64,000 nucleotides of DNA. Source: Diphasiastrum complanatum. Taxonomy: Eukaryota > Streptophyta > Lycopodiopsida > Lycopodiales > Lycopodiaceae. The position numbers and the translations under genes are program-made. How positions within the stretch are numbered: the first letter of the stretch is position 1; each line of letters starts with the position of its first letter. Below, in pieces: positions 33,171 to 45,899 of the stretch. The stretch is from assembly GCA_029204225.1 (NCBI GenBank), contig CM055093.1, forward strand, positions 17,943,041-18,007,040, in the 5' to 3' direction. The notes beneath the pieces were generated by a model. The model was not told the DNA's origin, did not search any database, and worked only from the letters and a program-made list of their open reading frames with translations.

Positions 33171-34966
33171 ATGGATCAAAATATTCCTATGCCAGCGGTA
33201 CCTCTACAAGCAATAAGAAGATCTCCCAGATTGGAACTGCCCAAATTTGATGGATCCACGAATCCTATCAGATTCTTGCAGATCTATGGGCAAGCATGCG
33301 AGATCTATGGTGAAACCACCTCGGCAAAAAACTGAAGCTGTTTTCAATGTCCTTGACAGGAGCGGCTTCAGATTGGTTTTTCAATCAGATGACACAAGAA
33401 TGAACAAACTGGGAAGTGGTAAAAGCAGCTTTAATCACCATATTTAAACCGTAGAAGTTTCTTGAAGACCCGTTCCTCTTGCTTAGCAAAATCAAGATGG
33501 CAAAAAGAGAAAGGGTCAGAGACTACATCGAACGGATCAAACACCTGAGATCCGAGTGTAATGCGGAGCTTACTCCTGATCATGCGGTCATTATGTGGTT
33601 CCTAGCGGGACCACCTAGAAGCATCAAACGAGAGCTGAAAAGACGTGAGCAATATGCCACATTGCACAAAGCTATGGAAGATGCAATGAGAGAAGAAGAT
33701 GAAGGATCAGATGATGATTCTACACCAGGAACTACATCTCTTCATGCTTCAACTCCTTCAATTGCATCAACCTCAGTCTCGACAAGCTTGTCCAATGAAT
33801 CGATGATGGAACAGATCATGAAGTTACACAAGCAGCAGATGGAACAGCTCACAATTCAATTTGACCAAAAACTTAAGGCTCTTCAAAATAATACAGCACC
33901 ACAACCAGATCCTTATCAGCAGCAGTATCCTCGACGGGACAATGTTTGGTGTCCCATTTGTACCCAAAATCACACTTCCAACGAATGTCCAGTATTGAAG
34001 CAGAATTTGAAGCTGATGCACAAATATTGTCATCTGTGCAATGCGTCCTCGCATGACACTGCGTATTGCCCCTACAACCCACGGATCATACAACAAAAGA
34101 GAACTCAATTCCAGACCTCTTATGCTTACCATCAAGGAGCACCTAATGCAGCACCAAGGCTTGGACCAGGCCCTCAACAACAAAGAATGGCACTACCAGC
34201 ACCACCAAGGCCAAATAATCCTCAAGCAGCCCAAGTGAATCTCACAGCGGCAGAAGCTGAAACATTTTTCCAACAGGAAATGCAACAATGGTATAGACCT
34301 GATGAACCATTCATCGATCCTGCTATTAATGAGTATTATGCCACATACGTTGCACAGCCACAACGCCAAGGGGGCAGATTATATGGATGTTATGGATGTG
34401 GAAAAGGACATAGGATTGCAGAATGTCCAAACAAAGGAATTTATACGCCCTTCTGTCGCGAGTGTGGATATGGACATTGCTACAAGAATTGTCCATTGAG
34501 AGCCAGCACCAGTGCACCTTTGAATTGGATTGTAGTTCAATCAGCAGGCCCAAGCACAACTCCACACTCAACTATACCAAGGAGACCTCCCTATTGTAAC
34601 ATTCCAGTGTTAGCTGTTACGCAAGCACAAAGGCGCAAGGAGGTAGATCCATCATCACCACACTCTGTATCAGTGCCAGCTGATCAACCTTCAACATCAG
34701 GAGGAGCGATATTACCTTATCTAAATGTGAAGGATGAACAAAGACGATATGAGAAGATCAAGCATTGGATACAAGAAGCACAAGCGGAGGAAGCTGCTCA
34801 AGCTGCACATCAACCGACAGCTCCTCATGACACTGCACCACAAAGAGATCAACATGCAAACGCACGACAAGGTTCACCACACAGATTAGATGTGAACGTG
34901 CAACTACACCACCGGGAAGAACCATTCCATTGGCAGAACCTGAAGCTCCAAGGACGGAACTATTGA
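33171..34966 (+). pseudogene. gypsy gag with two zinc knuckles
   Basis: The start is MDQNIPMPAVPLQAIRR followed by LELPKFDGSTNPIRFLQIYG, the usual gag capsid entry. A stop near 33336 and a frame change lead to the 495-codon open frame 33479-34966. That frame has KRERVRDYIERIKHLRSECN, then a Ser/Thr-rich acidic linker, Cys/His pairs in WCPICTQNHTSNECP and YCHLCNASSHDTAYC, and later CYGCGKGHRIAEC and CRECGYGHCYKNC. The C-terminus is Gln/Ala/His-rich. Gag builds the particle and packages RNA. Four Cys/His clusters are more than usual for gypsy gag. Confidence 0.85.
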
Positions 34967-35124
34967 CAAGCATCTTATCCAGTAGAATGAATATCTCTAT
35001 TGGAGAGTTCCTTCGACTTGCACCTCAAGCAAAGGGTGTCTTGTCAGATTGGTTGAACATTGAATCAGACATACCTTCCAAAGAACCATTATTTTGCACC
35101 AATTTTTAAGAAGCCAACAATGTT

Positions 35125-35457
35125 TTGAATGTGGGAGCGGCTTGGGAGAGTGAGCAGCACAATATAACTCTTCCTATCAAGCACAAACTCTTCGGAGAAG
35201 AAGGTGCTGTTGTAGATGGAGGATCGGGTGTCAACCTTATCTCCACTACTTTGTATGAGAAGTGGAATCTACAAGGCCTGAAAGCTGCCAAGTTCGCCAT
35301 CAAACTGGCTGATCAATCATGTGTGCGGCCAAAGGGGATTGTAGAAGACATTCCAGTCAAGATAGCAGGGGTACAATTTGTCATCACATTTGTGGTGATG
35401 GACATTCCTGAAACACCCACTGCCTATCAAGTTTTGTTGGGACGACCTTGGTTATGA
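35125..35457 (+). pseudogene. gypsy aspartic protease
   Basis: A retropepsin-like fold is indicated by AVVDGGSGVNLIS (the active D-S/T-G reads D-G-G), LKAAKFAIKLADQ, ARPKGI-like VRPKGIVEDIPVKIAG, FVVMDIPETPTAYQV and the closing LLGRPWL. A TGA directly follows LLGRPWL where the reading usually continues, so it is broken. The change from Ser/Thr to Gly in the active triplet may also affect activity. Confidence 0.78.
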
Positions 35458-36734
35458 ATTGCACAAGTAGTTCATGATTGGGGGACCGGCAAAATCACAT
35501 TTGAGAACAGAGAGCGTGCAATAAAGGTGGACCCCTCCACATGGGCGGTGAAGCCTGTACCACCCAAAGCTGATGACACTCCTTCCACAACAGACCATAG
35601 CATTGATTGTCCAAAAGCTTCAATGGGTGTTCATTATGATTCACAAACAGATACTGTGTTGTGGACGGATGCATTGGCAACTATTGACTGTATGGCTGGG
35701 CATACATGTCATCCAGATCCAGATTCAGATTCAAAACCCAACGAATTACCACCGAGAGGATTCACCCTTGACACGCCTATCTCATATGGGGTGAACATGA
35801 TAAACGTAGCATGGTTGTCACCGGAGACCTATTGAAGACGATTTAGTTCCTTGGCAACATGCATTGTCCTATGATGAGGAAGCTGAGCTGACAGATGAGC
35901 AGATCCTACACCACATGGATTCTACGCGTTATGGAGTTCAACGAATACCAACTCAACTGTCTCAGAAATCTCAACATGCTAAAGTCTCCAAGATGTCACC
36001 ACTGAAAGCACCTGTACCAAAGAAAAATCAACAAAAGCAAAGATACAATCAGGCGACCAAGTGGAGCGATTTACCCGAAGAGGCTATAGCAGCAATGGAT
36101 GAAGACATTCGGAACCATGTGGCGAATGTTAAAGAACCTCAACAGAAGATAACGAGCAAAGAAGCAGCAACAACCAACAACAATATACAAGGCAAAAAGA
36201 AAGTTGTTAAATCGCATGCTCAAGGGTCATTCGACCAAGCTTTGACATCAGCTTCAGGAATGTCAGAAGCAATGCACAAGATATCACTTACCAATCGTGC
36301 TAAGATCAACCTTTTGAAGGAAGAAACGAGTAAGGCACCAGTCCATGATGTGCCAGAAAACTTCAAGAGTTATACCTTGGACGACGTGGTGATCATGATG
36401 CCAAAAGCGCAATGGGAACCTGATGCAAATCAGAAAATCAAAGAACAAGTCTACGAGGGACCGGCTCGCACTCAACCGATGAATCTAGCAGAGCCAGGAA
36501 GACAAAATTGTTCATGTGGGAGCACAACTCACGCCCTCACAATTCACCCAACTGTAGAAGTTATCGATGGAGTATAAAAACTGCTTTGCGTGGTCTTACA
36601 AAGATTTAAAAGGAATTCCATCGTCTGTAGTCAACACACCATACCTTTGGTCGAAGGAGCAACACCAAAGGTGAGCCGATATTACCGCTGCAACCCGAAC
36701 TACACCGAGCTTAATCAAGCAAGAATTGTAGAAG
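35458..36734 (+). pseudogene. gypsy linker between protease and reverse transcriptase
   Basis: Open stretches 35527-35835 and 35864-36577 are Pro/Thr/Gln-rich and charged, without a known domain. Around 36585-36730 the RT entry is seen out of frame: NCFAWSYKDLKGIP, HTIPLVEGATPKVS and YTELNQARI. Confidence 0.6.
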
Positions 36735-38209
36735 TTGCTCGATGTCAATTTCATTTATGAAATCGAGCACACAGAATGGGTGTCACCCATAGTCATTGTT
36801 CCCAAGAAGAATGGTAAAATGCGGATTTGTGTCAATCTGAAGGCACTTAAAGCTGTGACATGGAAGGATCACTTTCCCTTACCATTCACAGAAAGCATAT
36901 TGGATCGAGTAGCTAGAGTGGAAGCCTACAGTTTTTTGGATGGCTTCAATGGCTACAACCAAGTGAAGATTGCACCGGAGTATCAACACAAGACTGCATT
37001 TGCTACTGAATGGGGTACATATGCCTACAAGGTCATGCCATTTGATCTTTGTAATGCCCCTAGCTCTTTTCAGCGTGTCATGCAAAAGGCATTCAAAGAC
37101 TATTTACAGAAATTCCTAGAGATCTTCCTTGATGATCTTTGCATGCACAGATTTAATGATGAACACTTATCTCAGTTGGAAAGAGTGCTTATACAATGCC
37201 GCAAATTTCAAATATCATCGGACCCAGAGAAATGCCAATTTTGGGTCACACATGGACTTATCCTGGGCCATATTGTATCTAGACACGGGATCGCCACTGA
37301 TTTGTCTAAGATACGTATTATCATGGATCTTTCACCCCCTGGAACGATTCGTGGAATCTATGTATTTATGGGACATGCCAACTACTATCGAATCTTCATT
37401 CTATTCTTTGCAAATTTGGCACGTCCTATCTACAAGTTGACAATTGATCCACATTGGACATAGGAAGCCCTACGAGCTTTCCAAAAGCTGAAGTAATATA
37501 TCTGCACCAATCTTATGGCCTCCCAATTGGACAATTGAGTTTCATGTGCATATATCATGATGCATCAAAGTATGCTATAGGAGCGGTATTGACCCAGCCA
37601 AGCGAGTACAAAAAAGACTTTCCTATTCGCTTCGCCAGTAAACAATCAGCGATGCTGAAATCAAATTCAACGACTGAGCGAGAAGCTTTGGCAATGATAT
37701 TTGCAGCCAAGAAGCTTCACCATTATCTTATGGCCACTCATTTTGCATTCTACACTGATCATCAACCTTTGCTCTACCTAGTCAACAAAACCTGCAACAC
37801 AGGGAGAATCACTAGATGGTTACTCTTGTTGCTCGAGTTTGATTTTCGAATAGTGGTACGCAAAGGCAAGCAACATTATATGGCGGATCATGTATCAAGA
37901 ATCAAATCGACACAGAAGGATCCCCATCTTGATGATGAGTTATCGGATGCTGTTTTATTTTACGTGGATGTTGTACCCGATTGGGCCGCAGACATAGTTG
38001 AGTATTTGATGAGCGGCCAACCAGATCGGTCACTATCCAAGGCGCAACAACATAAAATTGTACTTAAAGCTTGTCCATATCAACTGATTGCCGGCCAACC
38101 ATATCGAAGAGGGGTGGATAATATCATTCGTCGTTGTATCCTGCCCCATGAGACAAGTCAGATCATGTCTCTCTCGCATGAAGCAATGGGAGGCGGACAC
38201 TTCACATGA
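36735..38209 (+). pseudogene. gypsy reverse transcriptase and RNase H
   Basis: RT: VSPIVIVPKKNGKMRICVNL, DHFPLPFTESILDRV, YSFLDGFNGYNQVKIAPE with the first Asp, VMPFDLCNAPSSFQRVM, and FLEIFLDDLCMH with the catalytic pair, then GLILGHIVSRHGI. A stop at 37461 with a frame change separates it from RNase H at 37464-38209: CIYHDASKYAIGAVL, STTEREALAMIF, FYTDHQPLLYLV and VRKGKQHYMADHVSR, holding the Asp, Glu and Asp of the active site. The motifs are whole; only frame breaks disable it. Confidence 0.88.
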
Positions 38210-39245
38210 GGTGTAACAGTATGCAAGATTCTACAATCTGGCTGTTGGTGGCCAACAATGCACAAGGATACTGAGGTATATATCAAGCAATGTGATGTAT
38301 GTCAGAGAGCGCGTAGACCAACGAAGGCAAATTATGAACCGTTACATCCTGTATTGGCTCATCACCATTTGAGAAGTGGGGACTTGATTACATCGACCCT
38401 ATTCACCCAGCCGCTCGCAGTACCCAAGCCCGATATATTATCGTGGCTACAGATTATCTCACAAAGTGGGTTGAAGCCAAAGTAGTGCGCGTAGCAGATG
38501 CTAGGTCCACCGCGAATTTCCTTTACGAAAATATCATTGTACGCTTTGGATGCCCAGTGGAGATAGTTAGCGATCGGGAAACTCACTTTGTCAACGAGAC
38601 CATCAAGGTCTTATTAGAAGAGTTCTTTGTGATCCATCGTTTCAGCACTCCTTAGTACCCAAGAGGCAATGGCCAAGCCAAATCTTCTAATAAGATTCTG
38701 TGCGGCATTTTGACAAAGACAGTAGAAGTAAGCAGATCAGATTGGGAGCACAAGCTACACGCTACTCTGTGGGCTTTCAGAACTGCATACAAAGACAGCA
38801 CCGAGCAAACTCCATTCCAACTGGTGTATGGCCAAGATGCAGTCATGCCGGTGGAATTCTCATTCCATCTCTTCGCATTGCCATAGTGCAACGATTAGAT
38901 GATACAAGATCGCTCCACCTTCATCACGAAGCGTTACACAAGTTGTGCGAAACACGCTTGTTAGCGGTCCATGCTCTTGCTGCAGAGAAAGCACGTCACA
39001 AGGCCTGACATGATCTTCGCCTTCATAAGAAAGATCTTCAAAAAGGAGATTTGGTCCTCATGTACAAGACAAAGGCAATCAAAGGAAAGCTGAAGTTCAC
39101 TGGTGAAGGCCCTTATCGCATCACCGACATCTTAGGCAAGGGGCAGTGACTTTAAAAACAATGGATGGGACACTGTTTGCTACACCCATCAATGGTAGCC
39201 GGTTACGCAAGTATTGGTCGCCACCAGCCTTTCCAAACATTTATT
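38210..39245 (+). pseudogene. gypsy integrase, catalytic Glu lost
   Basis: Before the core, His residues (SHEAMGGGHFT) and CDVCQRARRPT form the zinc-binding region. The core has DYI..IHPAA in one frame, VATDYLTKWVEA, IVSDRETHFVNE (second Asp), then a TAG at 38654 in place of the Gln of STPQYP, and GNGQAKSSNKIL, where the expected Glu of GQAESSNK is Lys. TEQTPFQLVYGQDAVMPVEF follows. The C-terminal part up to about 39245 (GDLVLMYKTKAIKGKLKF) is frameshifted. The element could not integrate by its own protein. Confidence 0.85.
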
Positions 39246-39422
39246 GAAGAGCTTGAAATAGGCTCCTCATCATCAAATAAAACCTCAGGTTTTACGTAAG
39301 CAATCTTTATCCACGCTTTTCCTGACGCACTCCATCATCCACCATAAACGTGTCGACAGCCTTCTTCCACAACAAGCACAGGCAGGTGTCGTGGGACCGT
39401 CATCTATTTAGGTGGGGGATAC

Positions 39423-40284
<862 letters not shown>

Positions 40285-40480
40285 GTTGAGAGTCCTCCTC
40301 CAATCCCTAATCTTGAAATCCAAAGATCTTCTTCTCAACATGCGGGTGATTTAAATACAGTTGTGGACAAGATTGTTTTTTGATGTTGATGCAACTGATA
40401 AAGAGTTGCACATCAAAGTCCCCAATGATCCAAAGGACACATTCTTTAGAACTCATGAGTTTTTCATGTATCTTGTTGCT
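40285..40480 (+). pseudogene. gene H copy 1, continuation after the gypsy insertion
   Basis: The coding text resumes as in copy 2: VESPPP..., then LNTVVDKIV, a one-base T insertion near 40380, ATDKELHIKVPNDPKDTFF. Similarity to copy 2 ends at about 40455-40480. The peptidase-like exons seen in copy 2 are not found here; a copia fragment follows. Confidence 0.7.
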
Positions 40481-40985
40481 TTTTAAATTCTAGTTTCATC
40501 CTTCTCATTGTGAAGAATCGTCAATTCAATTTTGGATCTTGGTCTCTTGGCCATAGTGATTGTTGCCACAAGTTGTGCCAAATTCTCAAATCTATGACAT
40601 ACCATCTAGATTCAAAGTTTTATTAGACTTATTAAATGTGACCGGGGGATTGGACCATAGTAAGTAAATATGATTACTATCGAACTTTTGACCTGTACTT
40701 GTGCTGTTTGAAGTTTGCCAACATATTAGCTAATGTGGCTAAATATTTTAACTAGAGACAATGTCGTTGCAGGTAACCAATAGCATTCTCCCATTCTGCT
40801 CGACGAAAATCTTTAAATTTTCAAAAGTTTATTTCTATAACTTATTTATTTTCAGCTATGTTACATAGATTTCAAATATATGCATTTCGATTGGGCCACA
40901 TGTTAGACAAAATTATGAAAAAAAGTAAAAAGCATCTTTACAAAGGGTCATATTAGATTTTAGAACTCCTCTAATGCTTTTGCAT
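40481..40985. other. AT-rich non-coding DNA
   Basis: It lies between the broken gene H copy 1 and the copia gag fragment. No features are supported. Confidence 0.45.
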
Positions 40986-40989
40986 ACAA

Positions 40990-41343
40990 GAAAAGATTTT
41001 TCTCCTTAGAGTTGGAACTCTAGATGTAGACTTAGATTCATAAAGCTTCTTTAAAGGATCCCAAGCCTCCTTTGATGTTGTGCACTTACCAACTTCATTG
41101 AGAAGTTCATTAGTCACATTTATCTTGATGATGTGTAGAGCTTCTTAGCTCTTGTATCATACCTCAATTGATCTTGAGGTGCCAAAGGTCTCTCCTCCAC
41201 ACCTGCAACAATTTCCATCGACTCATTCATCTCCAATAAGGACTCCATCCTCACCTTCCAAGTAGAATAGTTGATTGAGGTAAGCCTATCATTGCCTTCC
41301 AACATGAAGCCACTTGAGGTTGCCATGTTGTAATGATTTGATC
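40990..41343 (-). pseudogene. copia gag N-terminal fragment
   Basis: The minus strand reads FMLEGNDRLTSINYSTWKVR, MESLLEMNESMEIV, then, after a frame break near 41140, LLNEVGKCTTSKEAWDPLKK. This is the N-terminus of copia gag. The rest of the element is absent to the left. Confidence 0.78.
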
Positions 41344-41904
41344 TTCTTTGGACCTGTTCCAATGCACTTAGCACTCTCTTGAAAATCAACAAATGAAACT
41401 CAAGAAGAAATCACAAAGATTTGGAAACACTTTAACTTCTCATTTTCTCTCTTCTAGCAAATCTTAGCACCTAGAATCTTGACTTTTTTAGCACAATAGA
41501 TCTAAACACAATATGATGAACTTTTGCCAACACCTAAGATTGAAACACACTCTTGAAAAGTCTAGCAACTTGAAAGTCAAGAGATTTAGGGTTTTATAAA
41601 AAATGCAAAATATTGAATCAAGCAAAATCTACATGCAAAGGCTAGAATCTTGATACATCATCTATTAGAATGTATCATCCTCTACCATGAGCAATTTTTG
41701 TCTCCACAATCCAATTAGTGGTTTCAAAAATTGGCCATCTACAAGTGATTTGACATAAAATGACATTTAGATCACAATCATCCAATCTTTATAGTTGAAA
41801 ATGTTTTACTTGAGTCAACAATGCCTCCAAATCCTCATAGAATTTATAGTGCCCTCAAATCCACTTCTAGATTTGATAATATCACAATCTTTGGTCTGCA
41901 ACCT
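41344..41904 (-). other. copia leader, minus strand
   Basis: It lies between the primer site and gag. No coding sequence is seen. Confidence 0.5.
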
Positions 41905-41933
41905 GCTCTAATACCATGTGAGCTCTAATACCA
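41905..41933 (-). other. duplicated copia primer binding site
   Basis: GCTCTAATACCA occurs twice, at 41905-41916 and 41922-41933, as part of a 17 bp direct duplication. The minus strand reads TGGTATTAGAGC, a one-base variant of the initiator tRNA-Met site. TGTGAAAAATC follows to the right as the probable LTR edge. Confidence 0.75.
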
Positions 41934-42049
41934 TGTGAAAAATCAGAGATCAAAACACTATTAGTTCATCAATGATCTTTAGCCAATTTGGATCACACAT
42001 CTAGAATCATCAACCATTACAAGAGTTCCAAACCCCAAAAGGGCTATCT
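41934..42049 (-). repeat. probable truncated copia LTR end
   Basis: A short stretch abuts the primer site. By about 42050 the sequence matches the upstream region of gene X copy C, so the LTR is cut or very short. Confidence 0.35.
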
Positions 42050-44401
42050 AAGAAATGCTACATAAGAGAGAGAAAATTGTTAGATTTTAAAACTTCGACC
42101 GAGTTTTTGGTCTGCCCGCACAACTCCAGTGACTTCACCTCACTAGTAACATGTGTAGTTAACTGGAAGTTAGGTAGCCGCAATGCATGGGGTCCATACT
42201 TCAAGACTCTACCTTCTACCATTAAGTAACATGACTTCTCATGTAAATGAAAATCATATTGCACATCAAAATTTCTCTCCATCTACTCATAGCTTTCACA
42301 TCAAAGGAGAACAGACTTATCGAACTGAATATCATCCAAAGAAACTTTGAATTGATTGGATCACAATGAGCGCCAACGTGAATCTAAATTCTTGCAATTT
42401 AGAAAACTTGGAGTGTGTTGGATCAAATGGAGTGGCAAGGTTATTTCAAACTTTTGCAATTCATAATTTTGCAATTTCAACACAAATATTTCATAACTAC
42501 AAAGCTTTGATTTTGCATATAAAACAAGAAACATGGAGTGTGTTGGATCAAAAAGAGCGTCAAGGTCATTTCAAACTTTTGCAGTTAAAATTTTTTCAAT
42601 TCAGATGAGTTTTAATAGCTTGCAACATATATAACAATTTAGTTTTCTACTAGATTAATCTATCGATTATCAAGATGTCTAAGTATCATCTCCATATTGA
42701 TCTTCCTACAGAATATGCTCCAATGTCAAAAAAGAATCTAAAAGAATCCACCTTCCCATCTCACCAAATCATCCATCATCGGATGGAAGATAGGAAAAAT
42801 TGTGATCTATGGGTTGATGGAAGTTTATATCTAATTGATCCAAGCTCAATGCAACATTCAAATTTTAGATCAGTCACTTAACTCCTACCTGTTTTTGTGT
42901 GAATGACACAATGTTCTATTGGGTTATTGCAGATTGAAAAGTTACGGCATTAGTGATTCAATGAAAAAAATCCATTCTTTTGAAAAATATGTTGAATGGT
43001 TTGCTTATTGACTACAGAGAAAAAAAAACTCTTTTGTTGCAAACAAAAGAAGAGAATGAAATCTTGAAGTTAGATAATTCTGGTTTGCAAGATCTTATAT
43101 TAAACCTTAACCAAGAAAATGACAATATGAAACTAATTGTACAAACATTGTGTACCTCATATTGTCAAATAAATGCAGAAGTTAGATGAATCAGAAGTAA
43201 TAAAGAAAAAAAAGCTGAAAAGAGTTATTGTTACACTTATGAATGGAGTATTAAGCAATACGATAAACTCGGAGAGTCTTAACTTCGGTGTGTAGTCCAA
43301 AAATAACATTTCGTGGTTTACAGCTTTTCAGGTAATATTGTTGTGTTCTTCTCTAAGATTTAAATCTATTTTATTGAGTACTAGTAACTAATATTGTTTT
43401 GTTATTATTGGCCTAAGATTTAAATATATTTGATCGAGTAATACTATTCAATTATCTTAATATAGTCTACGATTAAAAAAATCATTACATTCTATTTTGA
43501 ATTTTTAGTAAAACAGATTATCCAGAGATAATTAAAAGTCATATGAACAACACACTACTCAATGTTCCTAGAATAGGTGATTTTAATGCGGAATGGCATT
43601 TGGCTGGAGACTTGAAGTCGTTGAAGGGCATGTTCAATGTCTCACATGGAACAAATTCGAAACATCCATGTTTCTATTTCATGAAAACTACAAAAGACAT
43701 GTCGAAGAGCACAAGAGTTTAAGGGATATAGAAGATCCAAACTGGAAACCAGTACGAGCGATTTCTCTTTAAAATGTCCACCTTTGTACACTACATGGAG
43801 AGATAATAATTATAGAAAAATTGATATATCTTCATAGTTTGTTTGCTTGGAATACTAAGCTAGAGTCATCATCCAAACAAGCAACAGATCGATTGGAGGA
43901 CGTTCTATCAAAAGCAAGTCTTCATAAAGGACACGTTAAAATACAAAAGGACGAGAAACTTTCAAGAAAAACAAAAAACATCCTTGCAAACCAAACGTAG
44001 GAGGATCCAAAGCTCGCCATTTCTTATCAAATCATTCTGGAAAAACAAACCAAAATCCAGTGCTCAATTTGGAAAAATGTAACTTTTGCCACACATGATT
44101 TTGAAAAAAAAAGAACAACAAGGCTTTAAAAAGTTGAAGTCTAGAGAAATCTTGACAACAACAAAATACACAACATGGTGGAACATCTCAAAAACATAGT
44201 TACATCATCCAGCTATTTCAATGGTTTTACAGACGTGTTCAAATTCGATACAAAACTAGATCAATAAATTATTAAAAATTCAAAAAGACGTGCAAATTTA
44301 GAGACAAAAATGATATTGATGCAAGACTCAACTCATAGTATTTTTCATGATATTAGACAAAAGCAGTAAATGTATTATATGACATCATTTCAAGTACAAT
44401 A
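42050..44401 (+). pseudogene. gene X, copy B (longest copy)
   Basis: The promoter-proximal part (about 42050-42670) shares words with copy C (GAGAGAGA, CCGAGTTTTTGG, GTTAACTGG). The first coding block at 42675 reads MSKYHLHIDLPTEYAP, then CDLWVDGSLYLIDPSS and NFRSVT. A second block (42980-43189) is a coiled coil (KEENEILKLDNSGLQDLI). Then follow the LMNGVLSNTINSE block and, past the intron-like 43330-43500, FNAEWHLAGDLKSLKG, SHGTNSKHPC and the MVEHLKNIVTSSSYFN block. Several stops and frameshifts are present. The Trp of EWHLAGD is intact here. It ends where the copia LTR starts at 44402. Confidence 0.62.
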
Positions 44402-45510
44402 TGTTAGATTATGCTCCTTACTAATCGACTAATCGGTTTTAATCTTCATCCATTGTTTATCCAGTTCTGCAAATTTTCCCGTGTCTTTACACAGTCTGCA
44501 GAATTACAAGTGTTTTTATATAATCTGCAAAGATACACGGAGTTTGACAACAGTGTCACGTTTTTTGCCTATCAGGAACTTAGTGTGAAAATGCAATTTG
44601 CATTTTTTGCTTGTCAAAAATTACGAGTAAATATGCAGAGTCATATTTTTTGTTTTTTTCAAAGTGCCTCAAATGTTAAGACTTTGGCAAAGTGTGGGGC
44701 TATCCTAAATGGGATTTTAATGACACTGTTAGGTTTTTTGCAAAAATTTGACATTGTCATCTTTTTGCGACACTGTTGTCTGTCTCAATTTTAGTTCATT
44801 TCTGTAGAGTGACAATTTTGGTTCATTTATGTAGACAGACTATTTACGGCCAATTTTCAATACTTATCAACAATCAATTTCTGAGAAGGAACTGGATGAA
44901 TGCCAGCAGGACACCAACCAACTGACAATCGTATTTGACGACCTAATTACTTAGTATAAATCAACTGTTCATACATCTCTTTTATAGAGTTATCAAGTTC
45001 TCAAGTTCAAGTTCTAAAGACGATCAGAAGTATTGTAGTTAGCTCTCTATCAAGCTTTCAAGCTTGAACTCTCTTGAGCATTCTAGCTCAGGCTTTTAGA
45101 GATTTATATAGAGTTGTTATTGTGCTACTACTTATCAACAGGGCTGTTTATTTTAGACTTATTCTCAGTTACTCAGAGATAGCTTAGAGTGTGCGGTTTC
45201 TATTCGCTATTGTCTTGTGCTCATTAGCATCTGATTTTGTTTTTCTAAATCAGTACTATCTTCTTATTGCATTCAGTATATGTCAGAATGCATGCATCTC
45301 TATATTGCTTTTGTTACTGACAAAAACTGTTTGAGAATTCAATACTTTATATTTGACTATGTAATCACTTAGTATCTAGCAATTTCAAAGTTAGTTGCTA
45401 AAGATTGAATGTGATTTTTCATCACTACTACTTTGTTCAATTCTTGATGGGCATAGTCATGCATTGGAAGTAGGAGTTTTCGCTGCAATTTATCCATCCT
45501 ATTTCGGACA
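44402..45510 (+). repeat. 5' LTR of the 44-48 kb copia element
   Basis: It starts TGTTAGATTATGC and ends TTTCGGACA, immediately followed by TGGTATTAGAGC. It is 1109 bp long. Confidence 0.85.
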
Positions 45511-45522
45511 TGGTATTAGAGC
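45511..45522 (+). other. primer binding site, initiator tRNA-Met variant
   Basis: TGGTATTAGAGC directly follows the LTR. Confidence 0.85.
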
Positions 45523-45899
45523 GTTGATTCTTTAAGGTCTAATACTATATCAGAGCTTCGATCATAGTATCAGTGCTAGATCACTATTTTCTTTATCTGA
45601 ACCGCCACAGCATCAAATCTGTGATCTCTATCAAGGCATAATACTATTTTGCTATCAGAGAAAAAGCTCTAATACTTGATATGTTTCGCAATATCAAATT
45701 GATATCACGTTCTTCAGTTTCATTCATCCTTTCAGTATCAGAGAATTGTTTTCCTATTATTGGCATTGCTACATCTTAGCGTCAGCCATCATTTGTAAAA
45801 ATTTAAGATGAAAAATGAAAGTTTGAATTAAGCGCAATGCTGATAAGCAGAAGCGCAATAGCAATTTTAAAACAGCTCTAAGAAGTGAGCTAAAATACT

